This document shows positions 25,900 to 34,629 of a DNA stretch of 57,709 bases, piece by piece; the first letter of the stretch is position 1; every line of letters starts with the position of its first letter. The notes beneath the pieces were generated by a model. That model saw nothing but the letters and a program-made list of their open reading frames with translations. It ran no database searches and was not told where the DNA came from. This DNA is from DATATB01 sp036268995 (GTDB lineage: Bacteria > Planctomycetota > Planctomycetia > Pirellulales > PNKZ01). Where the stretch lies: NCBI GenBank assembly GCA_036268995.1, contig DATATB010000168.1, positions 1-57,709 on the forward strand. The letters are read 5' to 3'. Both the position numbers and the translations under genes were made by a program.

Positions 25900-27552
25900 T
25901 CAACGGCCTTCGCGCAGCGCATCAAAATATTTTTTCGCGTGTTCGCGATACTCGGCCGGCAGCGGCTGGTCGGTTAGCGGGTCGGCTTGCTCACCGGCGA
26001 CGCCAGTCCATTGTTCGCGGATTTGCTGCTGCACGCGGCCGGGGGTATTGGGTCCGGCCACCAGATCGGTAACCACCGCCGCGCCGCGGCCGACCTTCTG
26101 GCGGACGCGCGTGTCATAGTTGGAAGTGTCGATCTTTTCCCCCGGTAAGCCATGACCCCGGCCATGCCCAATTCCGCGGCCGCCGTTTTGCTGCTCACGG
26201 CCTCGGGCCTGGCACTCGCGGCAGCCGGCGCCGCCACAGTTTTTACAGGTCATGCTGTCCTTCGCATCGGCAATTTCGTCGAGCGCTTGAGTGAGCAGCT
26301 CGCTTTCGGCCAGCTTGGAATTCAATTGATCCAATTCGGCTTGCAGTCCGGCGAGCCGGCTGGCCGCCTCTCCGGCCTGGTCGCCTTGTTTGCCTTGCCC
26401 ACCCTTCTGGCCCTGCATGCAATCTGCACATTGGCCGAGTTTTTCGGCCAGCTTTTCCAGCGTTTGGGCCTGCCGCTGCTGCTTGAGATCGTTCAACTGC
26501 TGCTGGAGCCGATCGGCTTCGGCCTGGCGGCCGGCGGCCCGGTGCTCGGCGATTTGCTGTTTGACATCCTGCTCGAGTTTCCGCTCGGCTTCGGCCATTT
26601 CGGACAGCTTGCGCTGGAGCTGATTCAGTTGCTCGGCCAGTTGCTTCTGGCCGGCGGCGTCCAACTCGCCGTGTTTCAGCTTTTCGGCCAACGCCTGGAC
26701 CTCGCGGGCGGCACGTGCCAGGTCGCCCTGCTGGAGCGCTTTGGCCAGTTGCTCGGCAGGCCCTTGGCCCAGCCCCTGCAACTGCCGGAGTTGATCGGCC
26801 AGTTTGCGGCCGGCCGCCAGATCGGCTTGGCGCTGTGACAACTCCTTGGCCAGATCGTTCAATTTGACCAGCGCCTGCTTGCGATCGGCCGTATTGGCCT
26901 CGCTCAATTTCCGGGTGCCCTGTTCGAGTCGCGCCAGAAGTTCGTCGGCCGATTTGAGACCCTGCTTTTCGGCCTCCCGGCGCTGCGCGACAATTTTTTT
27001 GCGAAGGACTTCGGTCGAACGCTCGATCTGCTTCTGCTGGGCGGTGGCGGCGGCCGCAGCCTGCCGCTGAGCGTCAACGGCCGGATGCAGAAGTACCACG
27101 ACCGCCAACGCCGCGGCAGCCGGCACAACGGGCAGCCACAGCCAGCGGCCCGGCGACAAGCGAAACTGCCCCGCCAACGGCAAATGCTCGAGCGAATTCC
27201 AGGCGTCTTGCACCAGCGCAAGGCCGGCCGGTGACTCGCGCGCTTCGCGATCGAGCGCGTAACTGCTGCTGACCCGCTCTTTCAGCCCGAAGCGGCGATC
27301 GATCTCGATGGCCGCTTCCAACTCGCTGGGCCGCCGTCGCCAGGTCCACACGCTCGCGGCCGCCAGGCCTGCCACGGCACCAGCAGCAGGCCAAATCCAA
27401 GCCGCTGCCCCCAAGGGAAAAAACTTATCCAGCGCCAGCAGCGCGCAGGCCAGCAGCAAACCGGCTGATAAGCACCAGGGAAGCGCACTCAGCCAGCGCT
27501 TGACGACCAATCGGCGGCGTGCAACACGGACCAGCCGACGCACATCCTCCAT
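25900..27552 (-). CDS. membrane-anchored coiled-coil protein with DnaJ-like CxxC pairs
   Basis: A protein of about 550 residues. Two membrane helices lie near residues 20-70 (LSALPWCLSAGLLLACALLAL and IWPAAGAVAGLAAASVW) and a third near 140-160. A very long Gln/Leu/Lys-rich coiled coil covers about 165-430. Three CxxC pairs follow: CADC at about 375, then CKNCGGAG and CREC from about 436, spaced like half of a DnaJ zinc-binding domain, then a Gly-rich tail. I chose ATG 27552 because GAGAG lies about 9 bases upstream; ATG 27561 is also possible. Its nearness to a MoxR/DUF58/BatA operon suggests a partner role. No enzyme domain is recognised. Confidence 0.75.
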   Translation of the reverse strand: MEDVRRLVRVARRRLVVKRWLSALPWCLSAGLLLACALLALDKFFPLGAAAWIWPAAGAVAGLAAASVWTWRRRPSELEAAIEIDRRFGLKERVSSSYALDREARESPAGLALVQDAWNSLEHLPLAGQFRLSPGRWLWLPVVPAAAALAVVVLLHPAVDAQRQAAAAATAQQKQIERSTEVLRKKIVAQRREAEKQGLKSADELLARLEQGTRKLSEANTADRKQALVKLNDLAKELSQRQADLAAGRKLADQLRQLQGLGQGPAEQLAKALQQGDLARAAREVQALAEKLKHGELDAAGQKQLAEQLNQLQRKLSEMAEAERKLEQDVKQQIAEHRAAGRQAEADRLQQQLNDLKQQRQAQTLEKLAEKLGQCADCMQGQKGGQGKQGDQAGEAASRLAGLQAELDQLNSKLAESELLTQALDEIADAKDSMTCKNCGGAGCRECQARGREQQNGGRGIGHGRGHGLPGEKIDTSNYDTRVRQKVGRGAAVVTDLVAGPNTPGRVQQQIREQWTGVAGEQADPLTDQPLPAEYREHAKKYFDALREGR

Positions 27553-27746
27553 GGCCGCCATCTCTCTGTAGTTCCCCGGACTAGAAACACACCCGCCGGC
27601 GGCGGGGATAAAAGTCGTATCAATGCCGGCCGGATTGCCGAGCATCATCCGTTAATCTACCGCGACGGTTGGCCTGCCGGTTACAAAAAAACCCGATTCT
27701 CTTAGCTAGCGGAAGTTCGGCCGCTGCCCCAAGCGGCGCGCGCTCC

Positions 27747-27752
27747 TATAAT
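27747..27752 (+). promoter_or_regulatory. possible -10 element upstream of the surface-protein gene
   Basis: A perfect TATAAT within the 333-bp gene-free stretch 27553-27885 between two divergent genes. There is no good -35 at 17 bases, so this is weak. The leader would be about 130 bases. Nothing else is recognised in this stretch. Confidence 0.3.
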
Positions 27753-27885
27753 GGACGCGGCAATTCTACCGGCTGGCCTCCCACGCCGGGAATCATTTAG
27801 ATTGACGTGGATGATTGCAGCAAGCTAGGATTAAGGACGTAGGTTCCCGCTTCAACTGATGGTGTTTGCGGACGGAGACCGCATC

Positions 27886-29322
27886 ATGTCGCGCAACCGT
27901 CGACGGACTGAACGTAAGCAGGCTGGCATGTCGAGCAAGCGGCCAGGCGGTAATCGCTGGTGCCGGCTCCATGTCGAGTGCCTCGAAGGCCGATTGCTGC
28001 TGAGCGGCAACTCGCTCTTGGGCGCATTGGAGAACGCGCCGACCGCGCTACTTTCGACGCTAGGATCCGTCACCGGACTCCTGCAGCCAACTCCGACGCC
28101 GACTGACAGCCAAACCGGCAACGCGACCGGTGAGCCAAGTTCGGCTGCCCAACTGGGTTCGTCGACTACTCAAACGGGTTCGTCTGCTCAAAGCAACGAC
28201 TCGTCGGCGTCTGGTCTTGGGCTCTCGCTCAATCTGGCCGGACTTGCCTCGGTTCAAATCGGCACAGCGACAGCAGCCGCCGGAAGCGATGCGAGCCAGC
28301 ACGCCAGTGCGCCCGGATTGCTCAATCTCTCGTTGGGCAGTAGTTCCGCCGTCAATACAAACACCGGCGGTGAGAAGGCTGACAGCGGCGAACCGGGCGG
28401 AATCGGCTTGCCGTTGGGCGTTACAATCTCGTCCGGGGTTTCCGTCGGATCATCGACAAGCGGCGCCGCACAAGCTTTTATGCTTCGCGTTGCGATGGAT
28501 GCAGAATTCAGCGACGCCCTTTTTGGCATTCCCGACAGCACTTCCGGGGCTCCGCCGGTCGAGCCTTCGCATGATTCGACCGTCGACTTCCACGTCGATA
28601 TCATCAGCAATGTGTTCACCGTCAACAACGTGAACCAATTCGCGCAAGCGCTTGGCCAGACGGCGGCCAAGGATGCCAGGCAGGCGAACGATCCGCATTC
28701 GATCGATCCGGCTGGCACTTCGGTGACGGGGCGCGGATCGGACATGGACAATGGCACGCTCCAAGCGGCGACGCCGACCCCGCTCGTAGGCACTTCACAG
28801 GTGCCGGCGAATCCAACGTCGGCCGCCACCTCGGTGACCAACGCCGCCGAGCAGCAACTGTCGCTTGTGGCCCGCGCGGCGGCCGCCGTGATGCCCGCTG
28901 CTTTGCGCCTGGCGACCGATTCCATCATCGAGCAATCGACCAACACCGATCCCGATGCCGCGACCAATGCGCCGGCCGACGATGCGGATTCACCGTCCGA
29001 GTCTTCCGTCATAACCGTCCAAGCGGCCGCCAAACTTGTCCCGACTGGGTTACTGGCCATCGCGCCCGGCGACTTGCGTGCCGTGGATCAAGCGCTCGAG
29101 CGTTTATTGGACGAAATCGACTCGCTCGGCGGCGGCCTGGTCGATTACGCCGCCAGTTCCGACATGCTGCAATGGGCGACGGCCGGAGCCGGCTTGGCAG
29201 CCTGCGTTGGCGGCGCCTATTTCCATCGCAAGCGCCGCAGTGGCACCGGACAATCACTCGAAGAAGAATCCGCGAGCTGGATGTTCTTGCGGATGCAAAG
29301 TCTGGCGGCGGGCGGCGATTGA
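27886..29322 (+). CDS. LEPR-XLL-type surface protein with C-terminal membrane anchor
   Basis: A 478-residue exported protein. The basic N-terminus (SRNRRRTERKQ) leads to LHVECLEGRLLLSG, a variant of the LEPR-XLL motif that marks many planctomycete cell-surface proteins. The body is Ser/Ala/Thr-rich and low in complexity, with no recognised domain. Near the C-terminus comes a membrane helix (WATAGAGLAACVGGAYF) followed by HRKRR, a stop-transfer anchor. ATG 27886 is chosen because GGAGA lies about 8 bases upstream; an in-frame ATG 27 bases earlier has none. Its stop overlaps the ECF sigma gene (TGATG), so surface protein and sigma factor are translated together. Confidence 0.75.
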   Translation: MSRNRRRTERKQAGMSSKRPGGNRWCRLHVECLEGRLLLSGNSLLGALENAPTALLSTLGSVTGLLQPTPTPTDSQTGNATGEPSSAAQLGSSTTQTGSSAQSNDSSASGLGLSLNLAGLASVQIGTATAAAGSDASQHASAPGLLNLSLGSSSAVNTNTGGEKADSGEPGGIGLPLGVTISSGVSVGSSTSGAAQAFMLRVAMDAEFSDALFGIPDSTSGAPPVEPSHDSTVDFHVDIISNVFTVNNVNQFAQALGQTAAKDARQANDPHSIDPAGTSVTGRGSDMDNGTLQAATPTPLVGTSQVPANPTSAATSVTNAAEQQLSLVARAAAAVMPAALRLATDSIIEQSTNTDPDAATNAPADDADSPSESSVITVQAAAKLVPTGLLAIAPGDLRAVDQALERLLDEIDSLGGGLVDYAASSDMLQWATAGAGLAACVGGAYFHRKRRSGTGQSLEEESASWMFLRMQSLAAGGD

Positions 29323-29903
29323 TGAATGGCCGGCCCCTGGACGCGCTGCTAGCTGAACTGTCCAGCGGAGATGCTGTCGCGGCCGAAAAGGTCTTCGTCG
29401 CCTACGAGCCTTATCTGCGAATGGTCGTTCGCCGGCAACTCTCCGACGGACTGCGAGCTAAATTCGACTCGGTCGACATCGTGCAATCAGTCTGGGCCGA
29501 TCTGCTGGACCATTTCCGCGATGCCAAGTACCGCTTTCGCGACGCAGAGCATTTGCGGGCGTTTTTGGTGCGGGTCACGCGCAACCGTTTTATCGATCGG
29601 CTGCGGCAGCATCGCTCGCAGTTGGAACACGAGCGTCCCGTGTCGAGTTCCGAGCTGGAAGGCATGCCTTCGGGCGGCCGCGTGAGTGAAGTCGTGCTGG
29701 CCGACGAACTCTGGGACCAGATTCTGGAATCCTGCCCGCCGGCGCACTACGAGTTGCTGCGCTTGAAGCGACAAGGTTTGTCGCTGTCTGAGATTGCGGA
29801 CCGCACGGGCCTGCACGCCAGCAGCGTACGCCGCGTGCTCTACGAAGTGGCTCGTCGTCTGGCACGCAAACAAGCGGCGACTGGCGGTCGCCCGTCCGAG
29901 TAG
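29322..29903 (+). CDS. ECF-family RNA polymerase sigma factor, planctomycete kinase-linked type
   Basis: A 193-residue ECF sigma factor with region 2 (FDSVDIVQSVWADLLDHF) and region 4 (YELLRLKRQGLSLSEIADR … ASSVRRVLYEV). There is no anti-sigma factor next to it; a Ser/Thr kinase gene follows after 20 nt. This is the arrangement of the planctomycete ECF groups believed to be controlled by kinases. The start at 29322 overlaps the surface-protein stop. Its targets may include its own operon, but no promoter motif pair could be confirmed. Confidence 0.9.
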   Translation: MNGRPLDALLAELSSGDAVAAEKVFVAYEPYLRMVVRRQLSDGLRAKFDSVDIVQSVWADLLDHFRDAKYRFRDAEHLRAFLVRVTRNRFIDRLRQHRSQLEHERPVSSSELEGMPSGGRVSEVVLADELWDQILESCPPAHYELLRLKRQGLSLSEIADRTGLHASSVRRVLYEVARRLARKQAATGGRPSE

Positions 29904-29923
29904 CCGGCGTTTGGAGTCGTGTC

Positions 29924-32467
29924 ATGTCTTCCAAGGTCGAGCGCCCGCGTCCCGCTCCGCCTTCTACGCTCGAAGTCGCTGCACCGCCCGAATCGGCCGC
30001 TCCCGAGGCCAACGTGATTCGCCAAATGGCCGAGGCGTGGCGCTTGGGCCAGCCCATCCCAGCCGAGCAATGGCTTGCCGAACATCCGGAGCTCGCCGGC
30101 CAGAGCCAGTCGGCCGTGCGCATCGTGTACGAAGAAATCTGCCTGCGCCAGGAGCAAGGCGAAGACGTCGATTCCGTCGAATTCTACCGCCGTTTCCCGC
30201 AGTGGCAGTCGGAGCTCGAGGTGCTGCTGGATTGCCACCGGCTGGTCGAGGGCGAGTCGTCGGCTCCTAGCCTGCCAGGCGCCGGCGAGCAATTCGGCGA
30301 GTTCGAACTGCTGTCGGAGTTGGGACGCGGCGCCGCGGGCAAAGTCTTTCTGGCCAGGCAACCGGCGCTTTCCGATCGGCTGCTGGTCGTCAAACTTTCG
30401 CCTCGCAGCGGCGACGAACACTTGTCGCTGGCCCGCTTGCAGCACACGCACATCGTGCCGCTGTATCTGGTGCAGGATTTTCCCCACGAGCACCTGCGGG
30501 CCCTGTGCATGCCATACGTGGGCGGGGCCAGCCTGGCGCAGGCCCTGGACCTGATGCGCAGCGTGCCGCTGGGTCGCCGCACGGGACGACAGTTCGTCGA
30601 CGCGATTGCGGCCACGCCCGACGCCGCTGCACAGGCCATGAAGTTCACCGGCCCAGCGCTGCGCTTCCTGGCCGCGGCCACGTATGTCGAGGCTGCCTGC
30701 TGGATCGGCGCCTGCCTGGCCGATGCGTTGCACTATGCCCATCAGCGCGGCCTGGTGCATCTGGACATCAAGCCCTCGAACGTATTGCTGGCGGGCGACG
30801 GTCAGCCGATGCTGCTGGATTTCCACCTGGCCCGCGAAGTGATTCCCGCCGGAACCGACGCGGTCGACCGGCTGGGCGGCACGCGCGGTTACATGTCGCC
30901 CGAGCAAGATCGGGCCGCCGAGAGCGTGCGCAGCGGGGCGCGAATCCAGCAGGCCGTCGACGGCCGCTCGGACATCTACTCTTTGGGCGTTCTGCTGTAC
31001 GAAATCCTCGCCGGCCGATTGCCGCCGGCGGACGAAGCTGTCATGCGGCAGCAGTTGCGTGAGCGTAATCCGCTGTTGAGCCGCAACGTCGAAGACCTGG
31101 TTTGCAAATGCCTGGCGCGCGACCCTGCGGCCCGCTACCCCGACGCGGGCGCGCTGGCGGCCGATTTGCGGCGGCACCTGGCGTTTTTGCCGCTGCGCGG
31201 CGTGCCCAATCGCAGCCTGCGTGAGCGCTGGCAGAAATGGCGCCGGCGGCGACCGCATGCGCTGGCCCTGTCGAGCATGGCCGTCGGCCTGCTGGCCATC
31301 ACCGTCAGCCTGGCTGCGATGTTTTTGGGTTCTCACGCCCGCGAGGCGCGGCAAGCGTTGGAGTTGGGGCAGCAGCAGCTCGACCATCACGACTACGAGG
31401 CTGCCATCCGTCAATTCGAGGCCGGTTCGCAGTCCATTGCCTGGATGCCCGGTCAAAAGGCGCTCAAAGCCGCACTCGAGCGCCGCGTGCAATTTGCCCG
31501 CCGCGCGAAGCTGGCCGATCGGCTGCACACGCTGGTCGTACGGCTGCGGTTCGTCGATGGCTTTACCGATGTGCCGGCCAGCCAGCTTCGGGAGCTGGAC
31601 GCCGGCTGCCAAACGATCTGGCAAGCGCGGTCGCAAATTCTGCGCGTCGGCGACAGTTCGAGCGACGACAAGCTGGATCAGCAGTTGCGCACCGACTTGC
31701 TGGATCTCGCGCTGCTCTGGTCGGATCTAAGGCTGCGCTTGGCCCCGGCCGACGAATTGGTCACGGCACAGCGCGAAGCCGTCGAACTGCTGACCGAAGC
31801 CCAAGCGTTGTGCGGCAAGAGTCCCGCCGTCGAGTTTGTCCGCGGGCAATACGAGCGGGCCTTGAATGGCCAGCAGCCGGCAGCGTATGCCGCTGCCACG
31901 GGCTCGCTCGGCAGCGTGTGGGAGCACGACGCGCTGGGCCGGGCGCTGTTGCGGACCGGAAAACTGTCCGAAGCCCAAACCCAATTCGACCAGGCGCTGG
32001 CCATCGACCCCAGCGCCTTCTGGCCGAATTATTACCGGGCCGTATGTGCGTATCGCCTGCACGATTATGTCGCGGCCCTCAACGCGGCTTATGTCTGCGT
32101 GGCCTTGTCGCCGACGAGTGCCCAATGCTTTTATAACCGCGGCCTGGCGCATCAGGCGCTCAACCAGTCGCAGCCGGCGCTGGCGGATTACGAGCAGGCG
32201 CTCGAGCTTGAACCCGCGCTGGGCGCGGCGGCCTGCGCCGCCAGCGTCCTTTTGTCCTCAGCCGGCGATTACGACAGAGCAGCGACGACGCTGCGCGACG
32301 CGTTGAAGCATGGCGCCGACCCGGCAGCGGCCTACTACCATCTGGCGCTGGTCGACCTCGGCCAAAACAACCGCTGGGCCGCCTTGAAAGACGTGGCCGT
32401 CGCCCTCAAGCACGACCCGGCCTACACACCGGCGCTGGCTCTGCAAGCCGAGTTGGAAAAGCCGTGA
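29924..32467 (+). CDS. transmembrane Ser/Thr protein kinase with C-terminal TPRs
   Basis: An 847-residue protein. A helical N-terminal region (30-110) precedes a Hanks-type kinase domain (about 127-420): glycine loop LGRGAAGKVF (133-142), ATP lysine Lys157, catalytic HLD with Asp281, then DFH (299-301) in place of DFG, and GTRGYMSPEQ. One membrane helix lies near 445-468, and the rest is TPR-like (notably about 660-840). The DFG glycine is replaced by His while the metal-binding Asp is kept, so the kinase is likely active. GGAG precedes the ATG by about 8 bases. With the sigma factor upstream it forms a probable signal-to-transcription pair. Confidence 0.9.
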   Translation: MSSKVERPRPAPPSTLEVAAPPESAAPEANVIRQMAEAWRLGQPIPAEQWLAEHPELAGQSQSAVRIVYEEICLRQEQGEDVDSVEFYRRFPQWQSELEVLLDCHRLVEGESSAPSLPGAGEQFGEFELLSELGRGAAGKVFLARQPALSDRLLVVKLSPRSGDEHLSLARLQHTHIVPLYLVQDFPHEHLRALCMPYVGGASLAQALDLMRSVPLGRRTGRQFVDAIAATPDAAAQAMKFTGPALRFLAAATYVEAACWIGACLADALHYAHQRGLVHLDIKPSNVLLAGDGQPMLLDFHLAREVIPAGTDAVDRLGGTRGYMSPEQDRAAESVRSGARIQQAVDGRSDIYSLGVLLYEILAGRLPPADEAVMRQQLRERNPLLSRNVEDLVCKCLARDPAARYPDAGALAADLRRHLAFLPLRGVPNRSLRERWQKWRRRRPHALALSSMAVGLLAITVSLAAMFLGSHAREARQALELGQQQLDHHDYEAAIRQFEAGSQSIAWMPGQKALKAALERRVQFARRAKLADRLHTLVVRLRFVDGFTDVPASQLRELDAGCQTIWQARSQILRVGDSSSDDKLDQQLRTDLLDLALLWSDLRLRLAPADELVTAQREAVELLTEAQALCGKSPAVEFVRGQYERALNGQQPAAYAAATGSLGSVWEHDALGRALLRTGKLSEAQTQFDQALAIDPSAFWPNYYRAVCAYRLHDYVAALNAAYVCVALSPTSAQCFYNRGLAHQALNQSQPALADYEQALELEPALGAAACAASVLLSSAGDYDRAATTLRDALKHGADPAAAYYHLALVDLGQNNRWAALKDVAVALKHDPAYTPALALQAELEKP

Positions 32468-32506
32468 CAGACAGATTGCGTTTCTAGCGGGCTAAAACCC
32501 GGGAAA

Positions 32507-33937
32507 TCAGCTTGATCGTGTGCCGGCCGAAAGGGGCAGGGTGATTTCTTCGAGCGATTTGCGCTCGGCGGCGGGACCTAGGAGCAGCTCGGTGGCAGCC
32601 GCGGCCAGCATGAGCAACGCGCCGGCCAGATAGCCCCAGACCAGCAGGTCGCGCCGCCCGCTGTCGATCAACTCGCCGAAGAGCGCCGGAGCGCCCAGGC
32701 CGCCAATCGTCGTGCCGATGGCGAAAAACAGCGCGATCGCCAGCGCGCGCATCTCGAGCGGGAAGATTTCGCTGACCGTCAGATAGCCGGCGCTGGCGCC
32801 CGCCGAAGCAAAGAAGAAGGTGACCGCCCAGAGGGTCGTCTGAGTGCGAGCGTCAAGCACGCCGACTAGAAACAGCATTTCGGCGGCGATGATCACGCAC
32901 CCCGAAAGCGCATAGGTCGCGCTAATCATGAACCGTCGCCCGACTGTATCGAACAGACGCCCGAGTACGAGCGGCCCCAGCAGATTCGACACGGCCATCA
33001 CAAGCACGAACAAGCCGGTGCGATCGACGGGCACTTCGAAGTACAGGTTCAGGACCAGCGGGTAGCTCGACGTGATTCCGTTGTAAAAAAACGCCTGCGA
33101 TGCGATCAACACCAGGCCGAGGATACAGCGGCCCGGGTAATCGACGACAAGCGTGTGCAGAATGCGGCCGAAGCCCAACGCCGGCTGGGGCGTGATGCGC
33201 ATCTTCTTGCCCGCGGGCGGAAGCGTTCCGCCCCCGGCATGGGCTTCGATCTCGCGCATGATCGCTTCGGCTTCGGCGGATCGGCCGTGAATCAGCAACC
33301 AGCGCGGGCTTTCGGGGACATAGCGGCGGGCGACGAGCATGGCCACGCCAAACACGGCTCCCAGCGCAAACGACAGACGCCAGCCGAGCCACTGGGGCAC
33401 CAACTCGGGGTCGAGCAGCCAGACGGTCGCCCCGGCGCCGAGAATGGCGCCCAGCCAATAAGTGGAGTTGATTGCGAGGCCGACCCGGCCGCGCAGCCGG
33501 GCAGGCACCAGTTCGTCGACGGCCGAGTTGATCGCCGAGTATTCGCCTCCGATCGCGGCGCCGGTCAGCGCGCGAAAGAGCGCAAAGCTCCAGAAGCTCC
33601 AGCTCAGGGTGGTCAGCAGCGCGCCGGAAAGATAGATCAGCAAGGTGGCGCTGAACAACCGCTTTCGCCCCAGCCGATCGGCCAGATGCCCGAAGACGAT
33701 TGCCCCGCCGATGGCGCCAGCCAGGTACATTGACTGAGAGAGCCCGACCTGCCGCGCACTCAGGCCAAGCGTCGTGGATCTCAATAGCGCCGGCCCCAGC
33801 GCGGCGACGACGGTTGCTTCCAAGCCATCGAGCAGCCAGGTTACGCCCAACGCTGTGACGAACAGCCAATGAAAGCGCGACCACGGCAGGCGATCAAGTC
33901 GAGCGGGAATATCGGTCTCGAAACTAATGGCGGACAT
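32507..33937 (-). CDS. MFS transporter (sugar/organic-acid type)
   Basis: A 476-residue major facilitator with twelve predicted helices. Motif A is clear in GHLADRLGRKRLF, its second-half counterpart in GRLFDTVGRRFM, and PESPRWLLIHGR follows helix 6 as in the SP/AAHS families. A large central loop separates the two halves. I start at ATG 33937, where similarity to transporters begins (FETDIPARLDRL…); the frame stays open 222 bases further upstream without a plausible start. The substrate cannot be read. It is convergent with the kinase gene. Confidence 0.85.
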   Translation of the reverse strand: MSAISFETDIPARLDRLPWSRFHWLFVTALGVTWLLDGLEATVVAALGPALLRSTTLGLSARQVGLSQSMYLAGAIGGAIVFGHLADRLGRKRLFSATLLIYLSGALLTTLSWSFWSFALFRALTGAAIGGEYSAINSAVDELVPARLRGRVGLAINSTYWLGAILGAGATVWLLDPELVPQWLGWRLSFALGAVFGVAMLVARRYVPESPRWLLIHGRSAEAEAIMREIEAHAGGGTLPPAGKKMRITPQPALGFGRILHTLVVDYPGRCILGLVLIASQAFFYNGITSSYPLVLNLYFEVPVDRTGLFVLVMAVSNLLGPLVLGRLFDTVGRRFMISATYALSGCVIIAAEMLFLVGVLDARTQTTLWAVTFFFASAGASAGYLTVSEIFPLEMRALAIALFFAIGTTIGGLGAPALFGELIDSGRRDLLVWGYLAGALLMLAAAATELLLGPAAERKSLEEITLPLSAGTRSS

Positions 33938-34013
33938 TCGCGGAAGTGCCCCAAGTCTGCCTTCGATGGCGATTTGCCGTGATCGGTGCAAATGGGATGC
34001 CTCCATCCCGATC

Positions 34014-34035
34014 CCCACGGACCGCAGTCCGTGGG
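34014..34035. repeat. hairpin CCCACGGAC/GTCCGTGGG, orphan copy
   Basis: A 9-bp perfect stem with a CGCA loop in the MFS-csrA intergenic region. It is nearly the same sequence as the glgB terminator at 51311-51336. A T-rich stretch (CTTCTTTT) follows on the plus strand, but no plus-strand gene ends here. Confidence 0.55.
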
Positions 34036-34176
34036 CTTCTTTTGTGTTGTTGCGCCCTCGCCCGTTTTTTTGCGCGCGCTTTTGGCCGGTCTTTGCGTTG
34101 ATTACTGATAGCCGGCCAGGGAGGCCTGCGCCGGGGCGGTGTGTTCCGCCGGTGCTCAAATGACAGGGTGACAGCC

Positions 34177-34395
34177 ATGTTGATCTTCAGCCGCAAGCCC
34201 GGCGAGTGCTTCCAGATTGGCAATAATGTCACCGTCACGGTGCGACGGATTGCGGGCAATCGGGTCACTTTATCGTTCGACGCCCCGGCCAGCGTGCGCA
34301 TCGCGCGGAAAGAAGCGGCCAGCCGCGAAGTTCTGTGCGAGGTAGTGTTGGCAAGCGAGCCGGAAGTGGCAAACCCCGTCCAGGCTTGCGTTTAG
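34177..34395 (+). CDS. csrA: carbon storage regulator CsrA
   Basis: A 72-residue RNA-binding regulator. The strands MLIFSRKPGECFQI, VTVTVRRIAGNRVTLSFDAP and SVRIARKEA are the family core, with the RKPGE and VRI…RKE residues that contact GGA in target RNA leaders. ATG 34177 is chosen because MLIFSRKPGE is the canonical N-terminus; the frame is open 36 bases earlier. No ribosome site is obvious. It lies between a divergent MFS gene and fumC, with no flagellar gene nearby. Confidence 0.9.
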   Translation: MLIFSRKPGECFQIGNNVTVTVRRIAGNRVTLSFDAPASVRIARKEAASREVLCEVVLASEPEVANPVQACV

Positions 34396-34629
34396 CTTCT
34401 CGGCCGCCGCTTGCGGCATTCGCCGGCTGCCCGCCACCCGCCGGCTGTGGCGACCCATCCCGGCGACCTGCACGTTCTGTCTTTGAGCGGCCCGCCCGCC
34501 ACGGTATCATGCCGACAGAACTGCTTGGCTTTTTGTCCGGCTTCGGGTGCCGCAGCCCCCGTCAATCAATCCGGTATCCGGGCCGGACTTTTTCTCAATC
34601 ACCAAGCCCTGGCACGCATCACAAAGTCT

